DNA of 64,000 bases. Source: Fulvia fulva (lineage: Eukaryota > Ascomycota > Dothideomycetes > Mycosphaerellales > Mycosphaerellaceae). Location of the stretch: contig NC_063012.1 in the NCBI RefSeq assembly GCF_020509005.1, forward strand, positions 10,726,001-10,790,000, given 5' to 3'. How positions within the stretch are numbered: position 1 is the first letter of the stretch; every line of letters begins with the position of its first letter. The notes below the pieces were generated by a model. The model ran no database searches, was not told the DNA's origin, and was given only the letters and a program-made list of their open reading frames with translations. The translations under genes were made by a program, and so were the position numbers. This document shows positions 1 to 11,141 of this stretch, piece after piece.

Positions 1-3000
1 GCACCTCTTCTAATAAGAGAGAACTACGAAACATAGTTTAAGCTAATAAGAATACACCTAGTATCAAAGCAGGTTGACTAGGTCCTCGAAGACATTATTA
101 CGGACATTCCCGCTATAACCCTATCTATAGCGACACCCTCTATATTATCGGAGTCATCGCTTCCTTTAGATGAAGCGATAAGGAAGGCATCGTATAGACG
201 GTATAATACAACGGCCCTATATAAGATATATATCTGTCTGTTAATAGATAACTAAGAGATAATATACGAGATCCGGTATACGAAGGAGTTATAGAAATAG
301 GCTAAAGCTAAATACAAGAGAAGACTTCTCGCTACTAGAAGAAGTTTGCTTTAGCAATACACCAATTTCGTAATGATAGAGGACTAGTCAATAGATGACG
401 CCTAGTAGGAGCTTAGCTTAATTATAAGGAGGGCTGTTTCAATCTCGCCTTAGTTTTAAGACATTAAGACTAAGGACAGAAAGATCTAGTAACTCTTAGT
501 AGCTCTACTAGACTCATTTAGCTTAATTCGCGATACAATTGATACCTAGGTGAATCTCTTGCTATAAGACATTCTTACAATTCTTAGGGAGAAGTAAGAA
601 TTAATGATTTATTAAGGGACAGCTATGTTCGCTAAGAAGGGTTTCTAGGGTAAGCTTACGTACTATCTCTACGGTAGTGACTATTTTATAAGCAAGTGCC
701 TACACCTTTCTACAGCTCAGTAGGCTATTAGGAACAAGGATAAACTAGCTAGGGTTACCTACCCTACTAAGAGACAACCGTTACTACCTCGTAGGAGGTT
801 ATTATTACTAAACCTTCGTAATGTCCTTAAGGTAATAACGGACCTTACAAAGTAGATAAAGGAGAGCCGTAAGCCAAAGGCCTCCTCTAGTAAGCCTATA
901 AGGGCCTATACGACCTAGGAAGACGTATCAGACTCTAAGATACTATTAGAAGATGATAATGTTGATGAGGTTGCCTATTCTACTATAGAAGCTAAGGGTA
1001 AGTACCCCTCGTCCGAGTAGTTGCTTGACTCTTATGCTTCATTATATATAACTAACCAAGATTTACTATTTAGGACACTAAAGCCTCTTTAAAAGAGGAA
1101 GTAGATCAAGGTTAGGGGTGGCTATCTATAAGCTATATATATAGGAAGTACAGTAATAGGTAGTCCTTCTAGAAAGCAAATTGTCTTAGAAAATGTCCTG
1201 TTTGTTCCTAGCCTTAGAGTTAGTCTTATTTCGTAGAATTAGTTTAGCTAACAGTTTACTGTCTAACTACCTAGTTTTACCCTAAAATCCTTGTCTAGTA
1301 AACCCGTTGTCTAGACTAAACTTCGAGGAGGAGTACCGTTTATCTACTCGATCTCGGAAATTCTTGAGCTATAGTATACTAGTATACTCTCTTAAGAACG
1401 TGACGGTACCGCTATAGCTAATACTAAGTCCGAAGATTAGTAGGAGCTATAGTATAGAAGATGTGTACACCTTAGTAAGGGACTACTAAGAAATCTATAT
1501 AGAGTCACTAATAAGAAAGATCCTATTCCTATTCCTTCTAAACACTAGAATTATAAGGTCTGCTCCCTTATAAACATAAGGAAGTTCAAAGGACTTGCTA
1601 TAGAGAGGAAAGGGGAGAGGCTAGCCCTCATCTCTATTGACATCTATAGGCCTTTTCAGGGCGTAGTCTCTAGGCTAGGATACAAATATTGGCTTAAGAT
1701 TGTAGACAACTTCTCTAGGAAGAAGTAGGTAATCCCTTTGAAGGCTAGGAGCGACGCTCCTATAGCCCTACGGGACTAGAAGGTCTAGGCAGAACGGTAG
1801 TCAAGGTGCTTTCTGTCTACGATCCGTAGTAATAGTATAAAGGAAATTCTCGCCTTACTAAAAGAGTAGGAGAAGGAGTTTAGTACTTAGATAGACACAA
1901 CTAATACCTATAACTCTCTTTAGAATAGACCTATAGAAAGGTCAATTCAAGCCTCTAAGAACATAGTCCGGGCTATACTTAAAGACTCTAGTATGCTAGC
2001 TAAGTTCTAGCTAGAAGCTTTATAAGCACAGACTATAATCAGAAACAGACTGCCTAATAGTCCGATTATTAATAGTATTGCTCTTTCACTAGAAGAAGCC
2101 TTTACTAGCTAAGTACCGTTAGTCGACCATTTCCGCGTCTAGGGATACAAAGCTATAGTCTATATAGACCTAAGAGCCTAACCTTAAGGCTTAAGGAGAG
2201 ACAAGTTGATAAACCGAGGAAAAGAAGCCGTGTTTATAGGCTACTTAGAAAACACTACAAAACAATAGCTGTTCTAGGATCCCGACATAAAAGCTATAAA
2301 AGCGTATAGTCACGTCGACTAGTTTGAGAATAAGAAGGGGGGAGATATAGATCTTGGTATTACCTTTACTAACTAGCCGAGTCGAGCGCTATAGCGTAAT
2401 CCTATTAGGAGGAAGCCCTTTAGGGCGAAATTTTCCGATAGGGGATTATTAGAAACACCGTTACGAAGGCTAGGAGAAAATATTAAGGCGGTTTTAATAC
2501 TGTCGAAGGCTAATAACGGGGGATCTATACAGAACCTACCCGAGTCATTAATACTATAGCAACTGCTATCTATACAACTTCCCCCTCCCCTAAAGGACAT
2601 TAGGGAATACTAGAAGTTTAGAGATTAGGGTACTCTAATAAAAGAAAAAGAAGATGTCATTCAGTTCGACATATCTAAATACCTAGCGCCACCTTAGGTT
2701 ATAGGCAATAAGAGGTTAAGGGGGGACGGAGATAATAACTCTAAAGAGTATAAGGCTAAACACTATAAGGCTCTTATCGCCTAGATGTTCTATCTAGACC
2801 CTATAATGAGCTAGGTAGAGGAGATTCTAAACGACGTAGAAGAATATATATTTGCTACTATTAGGCAGGCTATAGCCTATTAGCAGGAAGTGCTAATCCT
2901 AAAGTCCTATAAGGTAGCCGTAGGAGACCCCGAATAGGGACATATATAGAGAGAGGCAATCGAGAACAAACTTATTGCCTTAGTAAGCAACAACACCTAG

Positions 3001-4526
3001 GAAGTAGTTGTACCGCTAAAGGGTGCGAATCTAATTACTTCTAGGTGGGTCTTTGATATAAAAAGAATGATTAGTAGAGCTATTAAGAAGTTCAAGGCAA
3101 GACTAGTTATAAGAGGGTTTTTATAGAAATATAGGGTTGACTTCGAAGAGACCTTTACACCTACTATTAGACATAATACTCTCCGAGTATTTATAGTAGT
3201 AGTGTGTAAGAGAGATCTCGAGATGTACCTAGTAGATGTGAATAATGCTTTTACCTAAAGTAGCCTCCTTAAAGACATCTATATAATCCCACCCCTAGGA
3301 GTTAAAGCACCTCTAAATATAGTGTTTAAGGTCCTACGAAGCCTTTATAGGCTTAAGCAAGTAGCTAGAGACTAGAACAAGCTCTGTGTTACGAAGCTAG
3401 AGAATATTAGATTTACCTAGTCCTAGGTAGATCTATGCCTACTTATCTATACGGATAGAGACCTTATAGTCCTTACCTATATAGATGACATACCTATTGT
3501 AGCTCTAAAGCTATTAGATGTTTAGTGGTTTAAGGCTAAGCTTAGAAAAGTGTTTAAGATTAAAGATCTTAGTGAACCTACTAAGATCCTTAGAATAAGG
3601 ATTATAAGAGACAGGTCCTAAGGCACTTTAAAGCTTGATCAAGGACACTATGTCTACGCTAACTTAGCCAAGATGAATATAGCTAGAGAGAAGGCTACGC
3701 TAACCTACTCACCTATAGAGAGCTACGAGCACTTAGTGCCTACGGTACCTATAGATAAGAGGTGTAATAACTAGGATTACTAGAGCCATAATAGTACCTA
3801 GATGTAGCTAATAATAATGACAAGGCTAGACTTAGCATTCCCCCTTAGAAGAATTAGCTTATATATTGCTGATCCCTCGTAGCAGTATATAAAGGCTTTG
3901 AAGAAGCTCTCCCGATACCTACGGTCGTACCTAGACCTAGGTCTTATATATAGAAAGGGAGGGGGTAATCTCTAGGGATACTCGGACTCTAACTACGCTA
4001 TAGACAAAGTGGATAGAGTCTTAATTCTAGGATACGTATAGTTCCTTTATAGATCACCTATATCCTAGATAAGTAGGAAGCAGAAGTCTATTATAACATT
4101 AACAATAGAAGCTAAGTTTATAGCTATAAACGTAGCCGCAAAGTAGTCACAATTTCTTGCTACTGTTCTTAGGGAAATAGGGTGCCTAGAACTAGTAGGA
4201 AAGAGCTCTTTCTAGCCGAGTATAAGGGCAAGTAAGGGCACTATTGACGAGCTAAGGCTAGTTAAGCTTATAGGTAATAACTAAGCCGCTTTAATACTTA
4301 TTAAAGATGCCTATATATATAAAAGGTCAAAGTATATTGATGTTATATATAACTATGTCAGACATCTCTAGTAGTAGAAGAAGATTATAGTAGACTACTA
4401 CTATATAAGGGATATAGCTACTAATAGGTTAATAAAGCCCCTTAATAGCTAGTAGTTCTAAAACTTTATAAGGTAGCTCTAGCTTACGTAAAGGGATTAT
4501 AGGAGACTATGTGGCCTAAGTAGGAG
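1..4526 (+). mobile_element. Ty1/Copia LTR retrotransposon, RIP-degraded, 5' end outside window
   Basis: No long ORF survives, but forward-frame translation gives Copia polyprotein signatures in the canonical order. A pre-integrase-like stretch (ENVLFVPSLRVSLIS) lies near 1190-1235. An integrase-core stretch (SIDIYRPFQG, then KIVDNFSRK) lies near 1630-1725. Reverse transcriptase (RWVFDIKR, KFKARLVIRGF, YIDD) lies near 3040-3500. RNase H (GYSDSNYA, ITLTIEAKFIAI) lies near 3975-4135, ending with RSKYIDVIYNYVRH near 4330. The order protease, integrase, RT, RNase H is diagnostic of Copia. Many expected Gln codons read TAG and many CTG codons read CTA, which is the CpA-to-TpA pattern of repeat-induced point mutation. 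The 5' LTR is not in the window. The element cannot encode a working protein. Confidence 0.9.
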
Positions 4527-4770
4527 TGTTAAGAACATATAGGCCGTAGGACAAGTATATAGGTGTAGGTGTGTTATATAACTAGATTACGTAACTGGGG
4601 TTTACTAGCCTATAGGCTAGCAAACATCCGGACACCTAGCATCTACCTACACTAACACCGGCGATACTATATATAGATACACGCTATCCTATTAGGTCCT
4701 TCTTCGTCTTTCGTATAATCCGCCGTCTTCTACTACTACGTAACTCGTACCTATTTAATAGAGTTAAACA
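4527..4770 (+). repeat. Probable 3' LTR of the Copia element
   Basis: Starts TGTTAAGAAC and ends GTTAAACA, giving imperfect TG..CA termini, just after the RNase H coding relic and a purine-rich tract (AAGTAGGAG) that could be the polypurine tract. A TATA-like ACTATATATAG lies inside. The matching 5' LTR is outside the window, so the exact limits are inferred. Confidence 0.5.
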
Positions 4771-6840
4771 TTTCTAGCTCGCCTTCGTCGTCCTTTAGGT
4801 CGAATACCTTAGAGTACGACCTAATCGTATACTACCGGCTACGCCGGTCCCGTAGTCTAGTAGAGCTAGACTACTAGTTTACGTTAGGGTTAACTTCCTA
4901 GAACTACTTAAGGCCTAGGATAAGGTCAAATTCTTCTATATCGATGACTCTAGCGGGGACTATATCCTACTAGGTACTAATCTAATATAGCAGAAGGATA
5001 CTATAAGTAGAAATGATCTCCTTACCGTTTAGGAGGACGATCCTTACTAGCGGTAAGTCTCTAAAAAGCGATCGAGGGAGTTACTTTGATTTTTAGGCTA
5101 AGAGGTATACTTTAGAGGCTATATAGTCTAGAGTGACCTTAGCCCGAACCTAATTAGGTCCTAGGCGGGTATCGATAGTAAAGAGCCCTCCGTATTACGT
5201 TAGAAGTATAGGAAGTTATTATACGGGCTTATATAGGGTGTTTTAAAAGTAGGTTATATATTATATATATCTATCTAGAACAGACAAGTATTGCTCTTAA
5301 AGAGGCTATAGGTAACTAATTAGTCACCTAATTCTTAGCGTACGTGGCCTTAAGTTTTAATAATAGGATGTTACCTATATATACGCTCGGATCGCGACAC
5401 TCCGCCTATCGCTATTAGCCTCTCTATTATATAGTCGACTTCCTCTTTAGTCTCTAACTCGGGTCCTTTAGATAAAGACAATACTCTATCCTCTTCTACT
5501 TATGTCTACTAAGCCTTACCCTTAGTAGCCGGGGTCGTCCTAGTCTAGTAGGATTCTCTAGGTAAGGGTATAGAGGCGTCTAATAATTCTAAGTACGTCT
5601 ACCTCGATTAAGACGTCTTAGGCTCTATATTTTTAGCTTAGAGTAGTCGCGCGCGAAGTGGTCTATCTTACTATAGTTATAGTATTTATCTAAGCGCCTA
5701 GAGGAGCCTCTACGATTACCTCGCCCGCGTCTACGTCCGCCGCGTCCTCTACCGCGCGCCGAGCTACCTAAGTCGCTCCGGAGAGCTATAAAGGCTTTAG
5801 TATCTCCGTCTACGAACTTTTCGACGGCTAATATTATTACGGCTAGCTTCTAGTCTCTTCCGCGCCTAAGGTAGAGTCGCTAGTTAGCTATAATAGCCTA
5901 CTAGAAGTAGACGCGGATAGTCGTATTAGTCGCTCGGAAGTTATAATTATCTAGTTTAGCTAGTATATCGGGCTTTAGGCCGGCTAAAAACTTACGTAGG
6001 TAGGTAAAGTTATCTAGTAGGGGAGTTATACGGCTCCTAGTTAGCCTAAGCGACCTAATAAAGGTCCTAATACTCCTAGTTTAACGGGTAGTCTCCTACT
6101 TACGCTAGATCTACTCCTAATAGTCTAGGTCGACTATAAAGTTAGAGATCTACGTGATTATATCGTCAAAATCCCCGTGCCTAAGATAAGGGGGCTTTAG
6201 GCGCGTTTCTTCGATAGCTTTAAACTATAATTAGTTAAAGTCGCTACTAATAAAGCTACTAACGAGCTCTAGTTTCTCTAGGTCGGAAAGGCTTCGTTTA
6301 ATAATCTATTTCTTATTTAGGCTAATCTAGGCTCTAATAGACAATATCTAGTTAAGATACTCGTCGTTCTAAGCGTTAGACTTTAGAATAGGGGGATCCC
6401 CTATCCTAGGCGCCTTACCTCTACTAGCTAGCTCGTTATATAGGCTAAAGTTATCTTTGTCTAGGTAGTCCGCCCTATCTATCTCCGCGTCGCTATCGCG
6501 GTCAGGGCGGCGGTACGACCGAGTAGCTAGGGGTATAGCCTAAGTAGCCCTAAAGGTGTCGTTTAGGCTAGTAGGCTAAGCCGCGTAGTTGTTACCTAGG
6601 GCGCGACTATAGGCTAGGCCCTCTACGACTAGATAAGTAGCGAAACCTTACTGATCCGGTAGAAGATAACCGCCTTAATTAGGGTGTTAATTAGTGTCCT
6701 CTATACTAAAGGTTTGAATAGCCCGCCCCGTTCGTAGGAGCTAAGATAAGGTTAGTGAGGTTACCTCGCTTAGCTTTAGTACTAAGGTCCGACTAAGGCG
6801 TAAGTTAGAGACTTATAGCTAAGGAGATTCACTTATCGGC
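4771..6840 (-). mobile_element. Gypsy-like Gag relic, RIP-degraded
   Basis: On the reverse strand a Gag-like region is broken by many stops. Near 5643-5684 it reads YYNYSKIDHFARDY after an Arg/Gly-rich stretch. This matches a CCHC zinc knuckle (CxxCxxxxHxxxxC) in which all three Cys codons have become Tyr. That is TGC/TGT to TAC/TAT, equivalent to CpA-to-TpA on the plus strand. Further 5' in the coding direction (about 5960-6010) KFLAGLKPDIL resembles retrotransposon Gag. CpG-rich patches such as 5700-5760 are intact, so damage is restricted to CpA context. No RT was found for this element in the window. RIP-like composition ends sharply near 6840. Assignment to Ty3/Gypsy rests on the zinc-knuckle Gag and is moderate. 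Confidence 0.6.
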
Positions 6841-7828
6841 TGATTCAACCTGATAGAAAGGCTGAAAGGAAGGGAAGCTACCAGATGTGAGAACCTTGGC
6901 GAGTGTGAATCTGAGATACAGAAAAGCTACCTGAGAAAACTCTAAATATGAAGCTGAGCGCCAAGCCGGCGGTGTGTTCGGATAAGAACGTCACAGCCTG
7001 TTGGCGAACTCGCAAACATATACTCGTCGCTAACGCCTATGTCGTCGTATAATAAGCACTGTACGTCGGGTAGCGGTAGCGTGGATCGCACGCTACTTTG
7101 CAGTCTAGAAGGGTTGGTAGAGAGCTCCACTCCGCTACGCTTACCTTTGGAGGTTCACAACCGAGAACAGCACATTTTTGGTCTGTTTCAGCTGTTCGCC
7201 TGTTTGTCTGTCTGTTCGTCTGTCTGTCTGTTCGTCTGTCTGTCTGTTCGTCTGTCTGTCTGTTCGTCTGTCTGTCTGTTCGTCTGTCTGTCTGTTCGTC
7301 TGTCTGTCTGTTCGTCTGTCTGTCTGTTCGTCTGTTTGTCTGTTCATCGGGTTTGGCTGTTAGTCTGTTTCGGCTGTTGGTCTGTCTGAGTGTTTGGAAT
7401 TTCGACTATCTGGCGATTCGTATGCTCGAGTGCCTGGGCCACATAGATGGACCGGTCGTCCTGGCTGATCGGTGTTCTTACCTCCTCATATCGTCGTCGA
7501 ATTCAGTGAGTGAGGGTGAGTGAGTAAATGATTGCCTGCGTGAGTGGTCCGCTAACGGCAAGAGCGAAGCTAGGGAGCTACGACAATACTGTGCTACAGC
7601 GCATTTGACTGCTTGAAATGTGCCCCATGCCAGGCTCTGTAGCATCTTCTACTGCAGCTTGAGCCACTACTGCTGCGTCCTGGCTGCCTCGAGCCCCAGC
7701 TCAAGGCACTGCATGGTCCAGTGCCACATAACTCACGCATCAACGCAATGGCTAAGAAGCACTCTGATCCATACGCAAGGGTATCTCGCTACTATGCCAC
7801 GACCACACAACATACCTCCACCCACATC
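6841..7828. other. Spacer between the RIP tract and the ZZ/EF-hand gene
   Basis: No credible gene. It holds the 16-bp tandem array listed separately. Several overlapping open frames of 60-140 codons across the array come from the repeat lacking stops in several frames. Confidence 0.6.
7215..7342. repeat. 16-bp tandem array, 8 copies
   Basis: The unit TTCGTCTGTCTGTCTG recurs with TTCG at 7215, 7231, 7247, 7263, 7279, 7295, 7311 and 7327, an exact 16-bp period. The last copy carries a single change (TGTTTG). Degenerate TCTG/TTTG copies extend on both sides. The unit is itself built from a TCTG tetramer. Confidence 0.95.
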
Positions 7829-10490
7829 TCAAAACGCAGCCCACTCCAGCCAGCTCTTAACAAGGCCTCTGAGCTCGCCACTGTCATCATCAACCACAAT
7901 GGTCTCAATCTCCGCATAGCTCAGGCGGCCAGGTCCTCCACGTTCCTGTATCGCCCTCTCGTGCATATCGACGACGTTGCCCCAGTACAGAAGCTGTGCG
8001 CTTGGAGGCGTATTGTCGCCTGTTCCATTGGGTGTGAGATACTCGTATTCTTCTTGGAGGATCTCATTGCGTAAATGAGATGGCTTTGCGGAGCGAGTTG
8101 GTGGCTCAGTGTCGTCTTGTATGCTGTAGCCGCTATCCGAGAGCAACTCCTCAACTGATCTACTGGAGAGGGCGCGCTCGCGACGTGCTAGTGCGTCGTT
8201 ATCTGTTGGAATGATCTCGTCGGTGAATATCGGCGTACTGGCTGAAGTTGGACGATTGCTGCTCGAGTCATCGAGCTTGAGTGTCGTAGGGCCAGATTTA
8301 TCAAGTGAGGCTTCGAGCAGGCGATCAATCTCCGCACGCCACTTGGTGCGGCCTGCCTTAGTCTCTTCGACCACTCGATCTTCATCATCCCTGATATCGA
8401 AAAGGCGGTTAAGCAGCTCGTTGAGACCCTCCTGCGTGACTTGCCACAATGCATCTGCAATATGAGGTTCTTCGGTGTCATCATGGAGCGTATTGACGTT
8501 GATCACTTGAGGCGCGCGAAGTGCCGCGTCGCTCGATGACTCGGCGGTGCCATCGACCTCCGGACTCGGAGATATCAGTTCATCGAAGCGAGAGAAGTGA
8601 CCTCGAAGCTGCTCGTGTGGTCGTGGTGCCGACTTCTGCCAGGGATCATCGTCATCAAGAATGGTCTTCGCGCCGTGCAAAGGCTGCATATCACCGTATG
8701 CGTCAGGAGCTTTGCCATGGACCGGTCTGTTTTCGCCAGGTGGTACAGTTTCCTCGGCGAAGATGGAACTGATTGGCTGACTCGATCGCAGTGTGTCCAT
8801 TCCCTTGTGAGTCTGCTCCAATTCTTGGCTTTCCACAACGTCTCGCACAAGTTGCTGATTGATGGCAAATTTAGCCTCCAGCAGTCGTAGCATGTCCTTC
8901 CTGTCGACGTAGCCATCATCGTCGAGATCGAAGCCTCTGGCGGCTCGATCTAGCGAAGCGAATCGCCTCGGTCCTCGGAGGTATGCGAGGCCACTGACAA
9001 AGTCTTCGAAGCCTATGAAACCCTTCCTATCGGTGTCGTAGAATGCGAACATGCGGTCGTAGATGGCATTGGGCGCAAACCTGTTGGTCCACCTCTCCGA
9101 GGTCAGAGCCTTGTTGAAAGCACGGCGATCGATTGCTGCCTTGACGCCAGAGGATGGAAATTCGTCACCTTGGGGGTATGGCACATTTGTGAGGCATGTG
9201 AATTGATCGTAGAGAGCGTCCAGCTGATGTTCATCAAATTCGGATTCTTGGCAAAGGCGTTTCTTCAGATTCGGGTCGAGTGAACCATGGACTTTTCGAG
9301 GATCTCCAGGATACCACAACGTGTAAGGCTTGGTAGGTTGGGACAGAACTGGCAGAGGGATCTTGATCTTGGCAAAGACGTGTGTTCTAGGGTGTACAGT
9401 CGTCCGCTCGCAGGCAGAACACAGGTCATAGTTTGGGCAGTTTAAGCAGTGCCTATCAGACAACAATGGTCAGTCTTGAACCAGTGTGGCGTTCAGTAGC
9501 CCGATAGCTGCTCGAGACTTGGGAGCGGATACGTACCAGCGTACACCCCGAATATACTGCTCTCCGCATTCCTCACAAATGATTCCTCGATGCTCATATG
9601 CTTTGCGTTTCACATTATCCTCCGCAACGTAGTACAGTAAGCTGCGTAGTCCTTGACCTGGCTCTCGTCTCGAGTTCGACAATGCGTCGGGATCTTCCTC
9701 CGTCTCAGCAGGATCATCAGCTGTAGAGTCCACTGGTGATGCGGCCTCAAAGGCAGCCCAGCTCGGTGATACCAGGAATACAGATGTAGCGGCCTGGACC
9801 CGTGCGATGGACATGGCGGTGTCGGACATGCCAAGTCGAGACGCTAGATGAGGTGTAAGTCCCAACAACAATGCTTCGTCCCTGTCAGACAGAGCCCTCA
9901 GAAAGTCGCCGAGGCGGAGCTCGTTGTTGAACTGGGCCCACAGAGTAGCGTCATGGATTGCCGAAAAGCATGCTATCAGAGCGTAATGTCAGCTGGAGTG
10001 GCGAGAAAGTGTTCTCTTGGCTTCGCAGCGGCCTTCAGGGTGGGAGCTGCGCGCGTAAACATACCTTGAAGCGTCATTTCAACTGCCATTCCTTGAATCT
10101 CATGGTACCTATCCGTCCCGATATTTAAGTGCGACTGTGTTGGAAAGTCGTCCAGGCCCAACCTAATGGTATAGCTCTCCTCACCCTCATGGAGAATAAT
10201 CTGGCCTAAGGGCGCATCAGGTGTCGGATTCAGTATCTCCATGGACTCCACGGCTTGTCTTCGTGTTCGGTGCACAGCGCCCCTTCTGTGAAGATCTGCA
10301 AAAGCGTGTTAGGTACTGTGTGTCCCAAAGGCAATCACCTCCAATGTCTGCACGTACTGGTTACCGGTCTGCTCAAGTTTGTTGCCCAGATTGTGTAGAT
10401 GCCGTATCCAGCCGCAATGCCAACGACTGACCACGCTGCCGCGTGATAGCGAGAGAGGGTGAAGTCGTATGATATCGTGACCGAAGTCAT
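7829..10490 (-). CDS. Membrane-anchored ZZ zinc-finger / EF-hand protein
   Basis: Four exons inferred from splice sites and phase: 10490-10358, 10295-10065, 9972-9537 and 9452-7829, giving 807 aa. Introns are 62, 92 and 84 nt (donors GTACGT, GTATGT, GTACGT). Exon 1 starts MTSVTISYDF and contains one hydrophobic segment (about 18-38) followed by an Arg-rich stretch, so it looks membrane-anchored. A ZZ-type zinc finger (about 250-285) is created across the last intron: CEECGEQYIRGVRW joins HCLNCPNYDLCSAC. Two EF-hand loops follow, near 406-417 (DTDRKGFIGFED) and 442-453 (DLDDDGYVDRKD), both with canonical acidic positions. The C-terminal 300 residues are acidic and low in complexity. Known roles of these domains suggest a calcium-responsive protein-binding adaptor. 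The specific function is not recognised. Confidence 0.85.
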
Positions 10491-11141
10491 TCTGGATCAA
10501 GGGCCACCGAGGGCTCTTAGCTGCGGTCTAACTCGACAGGTGCTTCCCTCACGGTGCCGTTGTCCGTGGCAATGAAGTTAGTCGTTGCCTCTCTGAAGCA
10601 ACGCGCCTGCCAGGAGGGTGATCGCGGCAGGAAAGGTGTAGATGTGATCGTTCCTGACGCATGTGACTGTATCGCGACATCTTAGCCGGCTTTACGCGCT
10701 AGCAGATGAGTGTCTTGCACATGAAGGGGCGTGTGATGCATGAAGGAGGAAGCAATGTTGATGGAGGAGGTTCAGGACTCGAGGTCGAGGTCAAGGGTTC
10801 GCGCCACTTTCACCGAAATAGGGCCGAGGTATGGCCTGTGTAATATGAAAAAAGGAAGGCACTGTGATCGTGTACAACATGTTTCGTATTCTGGGAGTAG
10901 GCAGATGTTGACGGAGCTTATGACTTCCTCGCTTTAATAAGCTCGCAAAATCCAAAGCACTGCTACTCGACCTCAAATACAGCTCGACAGTCAGACTTCC
11001 TCCCAGTGACATCGCTTCACCCAACTCAAGAAGTCGTCAGATCAACTTTTCCTCTTCGCTTTCGCCTCAGATCAAAAGCAAATCGAAGCAAAGCAACACT
11101 CAAAGCAGATCCCTTCCCTACCAACTACCATTCTCCCCACT
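10491..11141. other. Intergenic region, promoter side of the ZZ/EF-hand gene
   Basis: No gene seen. It separates the 5' end of the ZZ/EF-hand gene from the 3' end of the F-box-like gene, so it should hold the promoter of the first and the 3' UTR of the second. A strongly C/T-rich plus strand near 11100-11300 runs into the acidic C-terminal codons of the F-box-like gene. Confidence 0.5.

Noticed and set aside
1..4526. Reassigned stop codon (TAG read as Gln)
   Set aside because: TAG appears at Gln positions only in the transposon relic, together with CTG-to-CTA changes. Cellular genes nearby use normal stops, so RIP-type mutation explains it.
7201..7345. CRISPR array
   Set aside because: Units are contiguous with no unique spacers, and the organism is a fungus.
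7039..7523. Open frames of 61-141 codons rich in CLSVCSSV
   Set aside because: They arise from the 16-bp tandem repeat in several frames; no codon bias or family features.
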